From: Deltaproteobacteria bacterium
Lineage (GTDB): Bacteria > Myxococcota_A > UBA796 > CAJQPC01
Direction of reading: 5' to 3'
Assembly (NCBI GenBank): GCA_016717595.1
Contig: JADKFE010000022.1
Coordinates: 24,617 to 88,616 of the forward strand
DNA: 64,000 bases
Part shown: positions 33,139-42,910 of the stretch, piece by piece
Numbering within the stretch: position 1 is the first letter of the stretch
Layout: every line of letters begins with the position of its first letter
Program-made: the position numbers and the translations under genes
The notes under the pieces: model-generated
Told to the model about the DNA's origin: nothing
Databases searched by the model: none
Seen by the model: the letters and a program-made list of their open reading frames with translations, nothing else

Positions 33139-34408
33139 GTGACGCCGATCGCGCGCCCTCACTGGAGCATGGGCCTCGTCCTGCGTCCCGAACATTTTCG
33201 GGCGATGGAGGAGGGTTTATCCTTGGAGGGCGCGGCGCGGGCCGGGCTCTTCGGCCTGCCGATGACGGGCCTGGTGAGGATGTCTTGGGATGAGGTGACC
33301 CTTCATCACCAAGGCACCCTCGTCGTGCGGGAGCTCGCGGTGCAGCTCACCTCAGGGCGTCTTCTGTGGGTGAGCGCCAACGCCCACCTCGTCGAGCGCA
33401 CCCTTCGTCTGGAGGCTGGCGCTGGCGGCGTGGCGCGGGTGTTTCTGCACGTTCACGCCCAAGGGGACGTGATCCACCCGCCGCCCCGAGAGGGTGAGGT
33501 GGCCGTGCCCAAGCTCATGGCGGCCTGCTCCATCAGCCAGCAAGAGCGGGCGCCGAGCGCCAACGAGAGCCTTGAGATCGCGCGGTTTGTGCGCTCGGCC
33601 ACCGGGGAGTGGCGGCTCTCGGAGACCTTCTGCCCGCCGCTCATCGGCGTGTGGCACACCCCCTTCTTGCGGCCGCGGCTCCAGGCCCTCGCCGCGCCGC
33701 TGGGGCGCCTGCGCAGCCTGCTCGGTGAGCAGTTCGCCCTGCATTACCTCGACAGCACGAGCCTCGCCGGGGCTCAAACGCTGCTCGTCGAGGTGCTCTC
33801 GTTGAGCGCGCTCCTGGAGGACCTCGCCAACGGCGTCGACCGCCATCCGTATCAGGTCTACGACGTGCTGCGGCGACTGTACTTCCACCTCTGCTTCTTC
33901 CAGGGGGTTGAGCAGCGGCTCTCCCCGGTGCAGGCCACCCGCGGGTATGAGCACGAGGCCCTGCTCGACTGTTTTGTGCCGCTCCTCGACGCGATCACCC
34001 GCGTGGCGGATCAGCGCTGGTCGCGGCTGCGCGCGGCGTCGTTTGTGGCCTCGGACAACATGCTCACCGTCGAGCTGCCCCAAGAGGTCACCCGCGAGGC
34101 CTGAGGTGTACCTGCTCGTGCGCCAGCGTCGGGCGCGGTCCATCGCCCCCAAGCTCGGCGCGCTCAGCCGCCTGAGGCTGCTCCTGCAGCACAGCCTGCC
34201 CGGCGTCGGGCTCCAGCCCGTGAGCCTGCCCCCCATCGCCGTCGAGCTAGAGCCCGACACCGAGCTCTTCCGCATCGAGGCCGGTGAGGAGTGGTCTCTG
34301 GCCTTGGCCGAGGGCCGGATCGGGTTCTATCTGCGCCCGGAGTGGGGCGCCTGTGAGGCCGCGCTGTGCTGGAGCTGGGCGAGCGCGTCGCGCGGGGGCG
34401 CAGGATGA
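33139..34408 (+). CDS. tssK: T6SS baseplate protein TssK (frameshifted)
   Basis: Trimeric adaptor linking the baseplate to the membrane complex. The N-terminus (PHWSMGLVLRPEHF) is the TssK signature, and the protein continues to about 423 residues once the frame is joined. The first frame ends at TGA 34102 after ...LPQEVTREA; the next frame continues as ...PEVYLLVRQRRARSIAPKLG... to the TGA at 34406, which overlaps the tssE ATG. Two lost C (GCCCCT) or one extra base would unite them. GTG 33139 has TAGGAG upstream. Confidence 0.88.
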
Positions 34409-34773
34409 GCTTGTTACGCCGACTCTACGCAGACCCAACGGCGTTTGATCTCGTTGAGCACGTCTTGGCGAACGTCGCCGCGCTGTTAGAGACGCGCCGA
34501 GATCACGCCTCCCCCGCCGCGCCTGTTGGCCTGGACGACGCCTACGTCTCCAACGAGCCCCTGCGCCGCTGGTGGGAGATGGCTCGCCAGACCCGCGAAG
34601 ACCTGACACGGTTTGAGCCCCGGGTGCAGGTGCTCGACGTGGCGCCGGAGACAGATCCCGCCACGGGCCAGGTCCACCTGCGCCTGCGCTGCGTGCTCTT
34701 GCCCACCGGTGAGACCTTCGCCGGGATCATCGGCGCCCGGGGCGCGGCGCGGCTGCACCGAGGCGCGCCATGA
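34405..34773 (+). CDS. tssE: T6SS baseplate wedge protein TssE (gp25-like)
   Basis: A 122-residue gp25/lysozyme-like wedge protein. The pattern MSLLRRLYADP...VLANVAALLETRR and the C-terminal ...LDVAPETDPATGQVHLRLRCVL matches the short conserved fold of TssE. ATG 34405 overlaps the tssK stop and the end overlaps the vgrG start (ATGA), so translation is coupled on both sides. The EPR wedge motif is not obvious, so it is somewhat divergent. Confidence 0.78.
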   Translation: MSLLRRLYADPTAFDLVEHVLANVAALLETRRDHASPAAPVGLDDAYVSNEPLRRWWEMARQTREDLTRFEPRVQVLDVAPETDPATGQVHLRLRCVLLPTGETFAGIIGARGAARLHRGAP

Positions 34774-36416
34774 TCGACGAGCGCCTCAAGGTCGCGATCA
34801 CCGTCGCGACGGCCTCGGCCTCGGTGGAGATCCCCCCGGGCAACGTCGATCGTGTCGAGCTGACGATGACGCCGTACGGGTGTGAGGCGACCTTGGCCTT
34901 CTGGCTTAAGGACGGCGTCGCGCTCGGCGGGTCTGTGGCCGATGAGCTGCTCACCGACTTCATCGCCGCGGGTCTGCTCAAGGTCACCCTGGCGATCTCG
35001 TCGATCTACCTGCGCGAGTCCATGGAGACCCCGCCCGACCCGCTCACGGTGAAGGGGATCGTCGTCTCACGCGCCGTGACCTTAGAGCCCGAGGCGAGGA
35101 CGAGCGGCGACTCCAGCGCCCTGCGCATCGGCGTGCCGACGATGATCCGGCGCTACGAGCTTCGGATGGTAGACCCGGCGGCGGCCCTGTGGGACCAACA
35201 CCGGCCCTGCGCGCTGTATGTGCAGAAGACCGTGATGGATGTGGTGAATGAGCACAAAGGCAGCCACATCACGATCACCGGCGACACGCCGTTTCTGACC
35301 GTGAGCCACGACGTGCTGACCCTGGGTGTTGGCGCTGCGCTCAACGGCGCGACCTTTTATGACTGGCTTCTGGGCCTCGTCGCCCAGCACGACAGCCAGC
35401 TTCTCTACGACGCGAAGCTCAGCAGCTACAAGCTCGTGGACACCAAGCCCGCCACGGGCACCCCCGGCGCGCTGCCGCCCCAGGCCGTGCGCACCGTGCG
35501 GGCGATCCTCCCCGAGCCGCCGCGCCACGACGTCCATGTGCTCAACGGCAGCACCCTGGACGTCAAGAACGAGGCGGTCACCAGCGCCAACGCCGCGGGT
35601 ATTCGACACGATCTGCTCCTGCGCAGCCCCATCGCCGCCACGATCACCGACCGCAAGACCTTAGAGACCCGCCGAAACCGTGTCCCCAAGCAGATGTTGG
35701 AGCTTGAGCTCAACGCCTGGCCCGCCGTGGCCGCCCAGCCCGGCGCCTTGGTGAGCCTCGATCTCACGGCCTGGGGCACGACGGGCCTCGCCGCCGCCAC
35801 GAGCTGCCGGGTGACGGAGCTCAAGCTGAGCTTACGCGGGCCCCAGGTGGTCGAGAGTGAGCGCGCCGCGTCCGCGCTGATGGCAGGAACGCTCACACTC
35901 ACCGTCGAGGCCTCCGACGACGCCACCCCCCGGCTGCCCAAGGTGCGCCCGGCGCAGGCGCCGATCGAGGTCGAGGGCCTCGTGGTGAGCACCGTCGGCG
36001 AGGAGGCCCAGCTCACCTGGGAGGTCACCACCCACTCTGAGACGTCGATTGATCAGGTCAAGGTGAAGGTGCCGCTGTGGGCAGATCAGGAGGTGGTCGT
36101 GGATCTGCACCCCGACGCCTTCTCGGGGCACACCTGGCGGCCGCTGTACAAAGGCCAGCGGGTGCTGCTGCGGCTCAAGGCGTTTGAGGCGGAGATCCTG
36201 CGCTGTCTGGACTGGCGCCCCGGCGCGCGGCAGACCGCGGCCACCCAAGGCGACGCCGTGATGCTCGGCAAGACCGAGACCGACCGCACGCTGCTCACCC
36301 ACATCTACACCGACGACAAGCCGGTGTTTGAGATCAACCGCAAGAACGACAAGGACATCGCGTTCATCAAGATCGAAGAGGGCGTGCTCACCATCAAAGT
36401 TCACGAGGAGTCCTGA
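34770..36416 (+). CDS. vgrG: T6SS spike protein VgrG/TssI, base part
   Basis: 548 residues forming the gp27/gp5-like base of the spike. The N-terminal gp27-like domains (about 1-330) contain a DWLLGLVAQHDSQLLYD segment like the LxxLxxxxDFxxL region of VgrG; residues 390-500 form the OB-fold (LVVSTVGEEAQLTW...VKVKVPLWADQ...). The chain ends at TGA 36414-36416 just where the beta-helical needle would begin (FEINRKNDKDIAFIKIEEG). Only TGA-GCC separates it, in frame, from the ATG of the next gene, which encodes that needle. Confidence 0.85.
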   Translation: MIDERLKVAITVATASASVEIPPGNVDRVELTMTPYGCEATLAFWLKDGVALGGSVADELLTDFIAAGLLKVTLAISSIYLRESMETPPDPLTVKGIVVSRAVTLEPEARTSGDSSALRIGVPTMIRRYELRMVDPAAALWDQHRPCALYVQKTVMDVVNEHKGSHITITGDTPFLTVSHDVLTLGVGAALNGATFYDWLLGLVAQHDSQLLYDAKLSSYKLVDTKPATGTPGALPPQAVRTVRAILPEPPRHDVHVLNGSTLDVKNEAVTSANAAGIRHDLLLRSPIAATITDRKTLETRRNRVPKQMLELELNAWPAVAAQPGALVSLDLTAWGTTGLAAATSCRVTELKLSLRGPQVVESERAASALMAGTLTLTVEASDDATPRLPKVRPAQAPIEVEGLVVSTVGEEAQLTWEVTTHSETSIDQVKVKVPLWADQEVVVDLHPDAFSGHTWRPLYKGQRVLLRLKAFEAEILRCLDWRPGARQTAATQGDAVMLGKTETDRTLLTHIYTDDKPVFEINRKNDKDIAFIKIEEGVLTIKVHEES

Positions 36417-36419
36417 GCC

Positions 36420-36878
36420 ATGCCCCTCGTCTGTGAGGTCAAGCTCAGCAAGACCGACGGCGTGGTGGTCACGATCACCAACGCGGATGGCAAGATCACC
36501 CAGACGATCTCCGCGGACGGCACCACCCTGAAGCTAGAGGTCGCGGGCGAGAGCGAGACGAGCACGTTTGTGCAGACCGCGGAGTCCATCGCCATCACCT
36601 GCAAGACCTTCACCCTCGACGCGGAGACGGTCACCGTCACCTCAACCAAGGACACAAAACACACGAGCAGCCAGAAGTTCACCGTAGAGAGCACCCAAGA
36701 CATGGCGCTCAAGACGAGCACCAACCTGAAGATCGAGGCGGGCGCGGCCGCCGAGGCCAAGGCGCCTCAAGTGACCGTGAAGGCCGACGCCACCCTGACC
36801 CTCGAGAGCGGCGCCACGGCGAAGCTCGACGGCGGCGGCATGTGTGAGATCAAAGGCGGTCTCGTCAAGCTCAACTGA
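36420..36878 (+). CDS. beta-helical VgrG spike-tip protein (split from VgrG)
   Basis: 152 residues made almost entirely of short beta strands rich in Thr/Val/Ser with roughly 8-10 residue periodicity (VVVTITNADGKITQTISADG...TLDAETVTVTSTKD...), the signature of the triple-stranded beta-helix of phage and VgrG needles. It has an own ribosome site (GAGGAG, 8 bases before ATG 36420) and is in the same frame as vgrG. It therefore either assembles on the VgrG base as a separate subunit or is fused by stop-codon readthrough. No PAAR motif or toxin domain is visible. Confidence 0.75.
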   Translation: MPLVCEVKLSKTDGVVVTITNADGKITQTISADGTTLKLEVAGESETSTFVQTAESIAITCKTFTLDAETVTVTSTKDTKHTSSQKFTVESTQDMALKTSTNLKIEAGAAAEAKAPQVTVKADATLTLESGATAKLDGGGMCEIKGGLVKLN

Positions 36879-36892
36879 TCGGGAGACAAAGA

Positions 36893-38494
36893 ATGTCGAT
36901 CGAACGAACAGGCGTGAAGGCAGGAAGGTCCGAGGCGGGCGCGCTCAAGCTGCCCGAGCTCCCCGACGTGCTCAGCCTGCTCGACGAGTACCTCACGATC
37001 TACCCCCAGGCGCCGTTTGACCCCGCCGACGCCGAGACGCGGTATCTGCTGGAGGCCCTGGCGTGGTTCTCGGCGTCGAGCCGGGCCAAGGCCGTTGAGG
37101 GCCAGCGCGGCTTCTATCGACGGCTGTTCGCGCAGTATTTCCCGACGCTCCTGCAGCCGCTCCCGGCGGCGGGGCTGTTGGAGGTGGCGCCGACGGGGCA
37201 GCTCGCCGAGCGGGTGGAGCTGCCGGAGGGCACCGAGATCACCCTGGCCGCCGAGGGCCAAGGTGAGGCGCAGTTTCGGACGATGGCGCCGCTCATTGTC
37301 GAGCCGGTCTGGCTCGAGCGTGTGGACCAGCGCCCGCTGCCCGACGGCGGGACGCTGGTGCGCCTGCACCTCCGCGCCGCGGCGCCTGTGGCCGCCTTAC
37401 ACCTGCAGCTCAACCACCTCGGCGACACCTTGGCCTCAGCGCGTCTCTTCGACGAGCTCAGCCGTCACATGCGGGGGGCGCGGGTTGGCGCCGCGCTCAA
37501 CAACCCCAACGACGGCGAGGCCGTGCAGCACACGCTCGGCGGCGGGCCGCTCCGGGGCGCGCTCACCCAGCCCGAGACCACCGACCCCCTCGACGTGGCG
37601 CGCTGGCGCCTACATTTCCCTGAGCGCTGGTCTGTGTTGCATCTCACCCTGCCCGAGCGCCGGGTGGGCAGCTTCTGCGTGAGCCTCAACATGGGCGCGG
37701 CCTGGGAGCCCGACCCCTGGCTCGCCCCGCGCAGCTTCCGACTGTTTGTGGTGCCCATCGAGAACAGCCAGCGCGCCGCCTCAGCGCCGATTCGGTGTGA
37801 CGGCCACCGCACGGCCTGGCCGATCCTGCCGCCGCGCCCGGGGCTCTCCCTTGTCTCTGTGCGGGGTGTCTACGAGGTCGCCGACGCGGGGCTCTTGCCG
37901 ATCCTGCCGAGCGCCTTGCCCGGCGAAGGCGGCACCTGGGAGCTGGAGCCCCCCTCCAGCCTGCACCTGCACCTGCCCGACGCCTTTCTGCGACCCCGCA
38001 CGATCAGCGTCGATGGCCTGTGGCACGAGCCCAGCTTCGCCTCAGCCCTCGCCGGCCCGCTCTCGCCGCGCCTGCATCGCCGCGCCATGCCCGCCGTGCG
38101 GCTCTCGATGATGGCGCCGCCCTTGCCCCCGCGCGCCTTGGACCGTGTCGATGACGGCCTCGCGCTCTTGCAAGTGCTCTCTCTGCGCACCCGCGGGGCG
38201 CTCAGCTTGGCCGATCTTCGTGGGCTGTTGCGCCTGCTCGGCGGCTTAGACGGCGGGCCCAGCCGTGAGGTGTTTGAGCACCTCGACGCCCTTCACTGTG
38301 AGGAGTCCGTGAGCGGCGAAGGCGGCGGCCTCACGCTGGTGCGGCGCTACACCCTGAGCTTCCCCCGCCTGGGCCGTGACGCCGCGTTCCGTGTGCGGGC
38401 GGCCTCAGCGGTGATCGGCGAGATCCTCAGCGCCTGGGCCTCCCAAGGCCGCGTGACCGTGCGCGCCCGGATGATGAACGGGGAGGACGCATGA
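36893..38494 (+). CDS. tssF: T6SS baseplate protein TssF
   Basis: 533 residues. The order of features fits TssF/VasA: an N-terminal helical part with TRYLLEALAWFSASSRAKA, a FPTLLQPLPAAG motif (PSM/FPHYL equivalent), beta-rich domains and a C-terminal ...LRTRGALSLADLRGLLRLLGG... segment near residue 425. TssF wraps around TssG in the wedge of the baseplate. Its end overlaps tssL by four bases (ATGA). No frame defect. Confidence 0.85.
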   Translation: MSIERTGVKAGRSEAGALKLPELPDVLSLLDEYLTIYPQAPFDPADAETRYLLEALAWFSASSRAKAVEGQRGFYRRLFAQYFPTLLQPLPAAGLLEVAPTGQLAERVELPEGTEITLAAEGQGEAQFRTMAPLIVEPVWLERVDQRPLPDGGTLVRLHLRAAAPVAALHLQLNHLGDTLASARLFDELSRHMRGARVGAALNNPNDGEAVQHTLGGGPLRGALTQPETTDPLDVARWRLHFPERWSVLHLTLPERRVGSFCVSLNMGAAWEPDPWLAPRSFRLFVVPIENSQRAASAPIRCDGHRTAWPILPPRPGLSLVSVRGVYEVADAGLLPILPSALPGEGGTWELEPPSSLHLHLPDAFLRPRTISVDGLWHEPSFASALAGPLSPRLHRRAMPAVRLSMMAPPLPPRALDRVDDGLALLQVLSLRTRGALSLADLRGLLRLLGGLDGGPSREVFEHLDALHCEESVSGEGGGLTLVRRYTLSFPRLGRDAAFRVRAASAVIGEILSAWASQGRVTVRARMMNGEDA

Positions 38495-39087
38495 GCACCT
38501 GGGCCGCCTGGGGCGAGGTGATGACGGCGGTGCGCGCCGCCGAGCTGGCGCTGCAAGATCCCCGGGATCTGAGCCGGGCCCGGGCCGCCGTCGCCGGGTC
38601 CCTCAAGGAGCTGCGCCATCGTCTGTCCAACCAGCTCCCTGCGCGGCCGACGCTTCAGGCGCTCTTCGCGTTGGCGGTGCTGTTTGACGAGCGCGCCCAG
38701 GCCACCACCGGCGCCCGCCCGGGCCAGTGGCAGCCGCTTCAACTAGAGCTATTCGACACAGATGAGGGGGGCACCCGCTTCTTTGAGGAGCTGGATCATC
38801 TGCTCGTAGACCCCGCCGCGCACCCCTTCGTGCTGGAGGTCTACGCCTTCTGTCTCGCCGAGGGTTTCCGAGGCGTGTACCAGAACGATCCCGAGCCCTT
38901 GCAGCGCCATCGGGCCCGCCTGCTCGACCGCCTGAGCCGCCCCGTGGCGCTGCCCAGCGCACAGACGGCCCTGCCCACCACCCTTCGTGACGGCCCGGAG
39001 ATGGTCGTGCGGGTGTGGGGCGTCGCCTTGGGCGGGGTGCTGCTCCTGCACCTCATGATGCGCCTCTGGCCTGGGGGTGGGCCATGA
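38491..39087 (+). CDS. tssL: T6SS membrane complex protein TssL (DotU/IcmH)
   Basis: 198 residues. The cytoplasmic helical domain contains FALAVLFDERA, QLELFDTDEGGTRFFEELDHLL and VLEVYAFCLAEGFRGVY, the core DotU motifs, and a single C-terminal membrane helix (about 171-189, VWGVALGGVLLLHLMMRLW). There is no peptidoglycan-binding extension, so anchoring must be provided by another protein. It overlaps both neighbours by 4 bases. Confidence 0.93.
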   Translation: MSTWAAWGEVMTAVRAAELALQDPRDLSRARAAVAGSLKELRHRLSNQLPARPTLQALFALAVLFDERAQATTGARPGQWQPLQLELFDTDEGGTRFFEELDHLLVDPAAHPFVLEVYAFCLAEGFRGVYQNDPEPLQRHRARLLDRLSRPVALPSAQTALPTTLRDGPEMVVRVWGVALGGVLLLHLMMRLWPGGGP

Positions 39088-39410
39088 GCCGCCCCGATCT
39101 GTTTGACGTGGAGGCCCTCGCCCCGCGCTGGACCCGCGCCCGGCCCGCGTCGGACACGGCGTTTGATCCAGACGCGCACAGAGGCCCGCCTGAGCCCCTC
39201 GCGGCCCTGCCCGGCGCCTGGGCGGCCCTGGAGGCGGCGATCCGCGCCGAGCTGTCGCCCCCGGCGGCGAGCGCGGCCCTGGCCCTGCTCGCCACGCTGA
39301 CGCCGCCGCCGTCGGCCGCGAGCCCCCCCGACGCCGCGCGTCTCAAGGCCCTGCTCGCCGGTCTGGACGCCGTCGAGGACGTGATCGACGCCTTGGAGTG
39401 GAGCCGATGA
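39084..39410 (+). CDS. unknown T6SS-linked protein between tssL and tssM
   Basis: 108 residues, Ala/Pro-rich and probably helical (two long Ala/Leu helices around residues 45-105), without signal or membrane segment. I recognise no family. ATGA overlaps with both tssL and tssM mean it is translated with the membrane-complex genes, so it is likely a TssLM-associated component specific to this lineage. Confidence 0.6.
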   Translation: MSRPDLFDVEALAPRWTRARPASDTAFDPDAHRGPPEPLAALPGAWAALEAAIRAELSPPAASAALALLATLTPPPSAASPPDAARLKALLAGLDAVEDVIDALEWSR

Positions 39411-42400
39411 CCACCCTCATTCAGCTCCTCAAATCGTACTGGCCGGAGCTCCTCGGGCTCCTGCTCATCGTCGCGCTCATCGTGCTCTTCGTGTGGCTGC
39501 GCCGCCGTCAAACGGCGCTGGAGACCTTGCCCGCCGGAGCGCTCATCGGCGCGTGGCGGCGGTTCTTGGGGGCCCTGCCCCGAGAGGCCCGCGCCCACGC
39601 CCGGCGCTGCCAGCCGTTTGTGGTGCTCTCCGATGGCCAGGCGCGGGTGCAGGCCCTCATCGGGGGCAACACCGACTGGCAAGACAAGGTCCGCCAACAT
39701 TACCCCAGCGCCACCGTAGACAGACACCTTCGGGCCTACCTCGCGAGCCATCAGGTCGTGGTGGAGCTCTCTCCGGCGCTCGTGGCCGAGCCCTCCTCGG
39801 ACGTTCGCCGGGCGCTTCTGCGTCTGTGGGGCGGCATGGGCCTGAGACGGGCGCCCCATGTGCTGCTCGTGCTCGACGCCGCCACCTTGGAGCTGATGGA
39901 CCCCGACGCCTTGAGCGCCCTCGCCGTGCGCTGGCGTGGGCAGGTGGCGCTGATTGAGCGGGCGACGGGCTTCACCCCCCGGGTGCAGCTTGTGCTGCAC
40001 GATCTTGTGGACCTGCCCGGCGGACGTGAGCTGGCCCGGGTGCTGCGGGATCGGGGCGTAGAGCTTCGCCTGCCCCTGGATGAGACGTTTATGGACCGCG
40101 CCCGGGGCCTCAAAGACACTCTGCCGTTGGCGCTGGGCAGCTCGGTGGAGTTTCGTGGGGCCCTGGCGTTCTTAGAGGAGTCTGAGCGGCGGTGGATCAC
40201 GCCCATGGGCCGACTGTTGGAGGTGCTGCAGCGCCCCGATCCGCTCCTCGGCGCGGTCACCCTCGGCGAGCTGACGCTGTCCACCGCCGAGCGAGAGCTG
40301 CGGGCGGCGAACCCGTTCACCGTCGCGCAGGAGCCCGCCCGGCCCTGGACCTACGACACCCTCTGGCACGCCTTAGGCGCCGCCGCCGTGGCCGCGCTGT
40401 TTGGCGTCTTCCCGATGATGAGCTTCTGGAGCGGCCGTGAGATCATCGAGGCGGATCTGTTGACCTTGGCGGAGCTCAACCGCCGCCTCGACGCGCCGGT
40501 GGCCCAAGACGCCGACGTGGCGCCGAACCCCGATCTGCCGCTCTTGTTTGAGACGCTGCCCGACTGTGACCCCAACGCCGGTCGCGGCGCCGTGGCGCGG
40601 GCGCTCACCCCCGAAGACCCCGAGGAGGCCCGCTGTCACGCCGAGAAGCTGCGCACGCTGAGCCGCCAGCAGCTCCGCCTGCGGGAGCGGTTCTTAGAGC
40701 CCGCCCTTCACGAGGCGGCGACCGTAGGGGATGTGCGCAGCGGCGTGTTGGCGCTCACGCTGACGCTGGCGACGCCGGGCTCCCCCCTCGCCGCCCTCGC
40801 CGCCACGCGCCCCGAGGTGTTCGCCAACACCCTGAGGGTGGGCGGCGCGCGGCTGAGCGTGGAGCAGGTGACGGCGGCCTTGGCCCGAGGAGAGGCCCAG
40901 AAGACCTTGCCCAGCTTCCGTTTCACCGGCGGCGGCTACGGCCTGGGCTGGGTGGAGCTCGCCAGCCGGGTCGGCTCGATGAGCGCCTTGCCGTGGGCGA
41001 GCCCCACCGACGTCACCCGCTTAGAGCGTGAGGCCGAGGCGCTCCTCGACGCGCCGTTCACGCTGTCGCTGTACGACGCCTTGGTGGCCCAAGGACTCAG
41101 CGCCGAGCTCGCCGCCCGGGGCCTCGACCGCGACACGGTCTCTCCCGGCGTGCCCGATGGCGCCGCGCCCCAGGATCTCCCCGCCTTCTTGGAGCTGGTC
41201 GCCACCACGTCTGTGTGTGATCCCGCGGATGTGGCGGCCACGGTGAGCGCGCTCGTGGACCAGGTCGCGAGCTGCGCGAGATCCCGCCATGTGGAGGAGA
41301 CCGAGTGGGATCTTGGGGTGCTCACCGTGCGCCCCGCGGCGTGGGAGGGGCTCGTCTCCCGCAGCGGCGGCTACGCGGTCTACGCCGACTTTGTGGCCCA
41401 AGGCGGCGGCGAGGGCTGGCCCTGGATGAGCGCGCCCCCGGCGCCGGTGGTCGTGCAGATGAGCGGCGTCACGCTCACCGTGCCCGGCGCCTACACCCGC
41501 ACGGCGTTTGAGGCCTCCGTGGTGCCCACCTTGGCGGGGGCGTCGGAGCGCCTCGACGCGGCGGGGGTAGAGGGCCCCTTACGCCGCGTGTTAGACAGCT
41601 TCATCGACCAGTCGCTCCAGGGCTACGCCACCCGCTACGCGGGCGCCTGGACCGAGTTTTATTCCGGGCTCCACTTCCGCTCACGCGACCGCGTCGACGT
41701 CGAGATGGAGCTGCAGCGGTGGTCGGGCAGCGCCGGGCCTCTGCTCGACGCCCTGGGCGAGCTCGCCAAGAACACCCGCCTCGGCGGGGGAGGGGAGGGC
41801 GCGGCCCCGCCGCCGGTGCCCATGACCCGGGCGCTCTCGGAGATCTCCGCCGTGGCGGGCCTCGTCGGCGCCGAGGGGGATGACCCCGCCTCAGGCCCGG
41901 TGAAGGATTATCTGGCGCTGTTGCAGGAGCTCGCCGCGGCCTTCGCCGCCGATCGTGTGGCGGTGGCCGAAGACGAGCCCGCGGCGGCCCTGATCGAGGC
42001 CCTCGACCAGAACGGTCAGCTCACCCTGCTGTGGTTAGAGACCCACGAGGGCCACGAGGCCCGGGCGCGGGCGGTCCTGACCGGCGCCGGGGTGCCGCCG
42101 ACCCTGCACGGTCCGCTGCTCACGCCGTTCCCGGCGGTCTACGCCGTCGGCGCGGAGAGCGTGTCGCAGGAGGTGGCCAGCCGCTGGCAGCCCCTCCGAG
42201 ATGCGCTGGAGCGTCTCACCAGCCGCTACCCCTTCAATCGATCAGCTACAGAGGAGGTAGACGTCGGCGCGCTCACGGCGATGTTGGGCCCAGAGGGGAC
42301 CTTCTGGACGGACTTTGAGGCGTTCATCGCCCCGGCGGCGGAGCGTGTCGGCGGGCGTTGGCGGGGCCGAGGCGCGAGCGGCGTTCGTGTGCGCCTGCCG

Positions 42401-42910
42401 TCGGATCTACCCGACACAGTGGCGTCCCTGGAGGCCCTGCGCGCGGCGCTGTGGGATGAGAAGGGTGAGCCGAGGCCGATCCCGCTCCGGGTTCGGTCGT
42501 GCGCGCTGCCCCCGGTGGCGCTGGAGGGTTATGTGGCGACCGAGGCGCGGCTGAGCATCGGCTTTAGCCAGGTGCGGGCGTACAACCAGCGCGCCGAGGC
42601 CTTGGACCTGCCGTTTGACTGGTGGCGGGCGCCCGAGGCCAGCCTGAGCCTCAGCCTGCAGCCGCTGAACCAGGCCGAGGCCAGCGCCCGGCCCCTCACC
42701 ACCACGGGCGGCGCCTCTCGCTGGGCGGTGTTGCGGCTGCTTGACCGCAGCGCGCCCAGCGACGATGCGCGCTGCCCCGACGGGCTCGCCTGGAGCTGGA
42801 GCCGGGTCTCTGGAGATCCCGCGGCGTCTGTGGGCTTCGTGTTTGAGACAGATCCCCGGGCGGTGTTCAACATTCAGCTCGCAGACGACGCCGTCGGAGG
42901 TGCGCCATGA
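39407..42910 (+). CDS. tssM: T6SS inner-membrane protein TssM (IcmF)
   Basis: 1167 residues. Two N-terminal membrane helices are suggested (about 12-32 and a third near 325-345, AAAVAALFGVFPMMSFW), with a cytoplasmic IcmF-like GTPase-derived region between them in which no clean Walker A is visible, then a large periplasmic part with the characteristic helical and C-terminal beta domains (...FVFETDPRAVFNIQLA). It forms the trans-envelope complex with TssJ and TssL. The frame is intact over 3.5 kb. Confidence 0.92.
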   Translation: MTTLIQLLKSYWPELLGLLLIVALIVLFVWLRRRQTALETLPAGALIGAWRRFLGALPREARAHARRCQPFVVLSDGQARVQALIGGNTDWQDKVRQHYPSATVDRHLRAYLASHQVVVELSPALVAEPSSDVRRALLRLWGGMGLRRAPHVLLVLDAATLELMDPDALSALAVRWRGQVALIERATGFTPRVQLVLHDLVDLPGGRELARVLRDRGVELRLPLDETFMDRARGLKDTLPLALGSSVEFRGALAFLEESERRWITPMGRLLEVLQRPDPLLGAVTLGELTLSTAERELRAANPFTVAQEPARPWTYDTLWHALGAAAVAALFGVFPMMSFWSGREIIEADLLTLAELNRRLDAPVAQDADVAPNPDLPLLFETLPDCDPNAGRGAVARALTPEDPEEARCHAEKLRTLSRQQLRLRERFLEPALHEAATVGDVRSGVLALTLTLATPGSPLAALAATRPEVFANTLRVGGARLSVEQVTAALARGEAQKTLPSFRFTGGGYGLGWVELASRVGSMSALPWASPTDVTRLEREAEALLDAPFTLSLYDALVAQGLSAELAARGLDRDTVSPGVPDGAAPQDLPAFLELVATTSVCDPADVAATVSALVDQVASCARSRHVEETEWDLGVLTVRPAAWEGLVSRSGGYAVYADFVAQGGGEGWPWMSAPPAPVVVQMSGVTLTVPGAYTRTAFEASVVPTLAGASERLDAAGVEGPLRRVLDSFIDQSLQGYATRYAGAWTEFYSGLHFRSRDRVDVEMELQRWSGSAGPLLDALGELAKNTRLGGGGEGAAPPPVPMTRALSEISAVAGLVGAEGDDPASGPVKDYLALLQELAAAFAADRVAVAEDEPAAALIEALDQNGQLTLLWLETHEGHEARARAVLTGAGVPPTLHGPLLTPFPAVYAVGAESVSQEVASRWQPLRDALERLTSRYPFNRSATEEVDVGALTAMLGPEGTFWTDFEAFIAPAAERVGGRWRGRGASGVRVRLPSDLPDTVASLEALRAALWDEKGEPRPIPLRVRSCALPPVALEGYVATEARLSIGFSQVRAYNQRAEALDLPFDWWRAPEASLSLSLQPLNQAEASARPLTTTGGASRWAVLRLLDRSAPSDDARCPDGLAWSWSRVSGDPAASVGFVFETDPRAVFNIQLADDAVGGAP

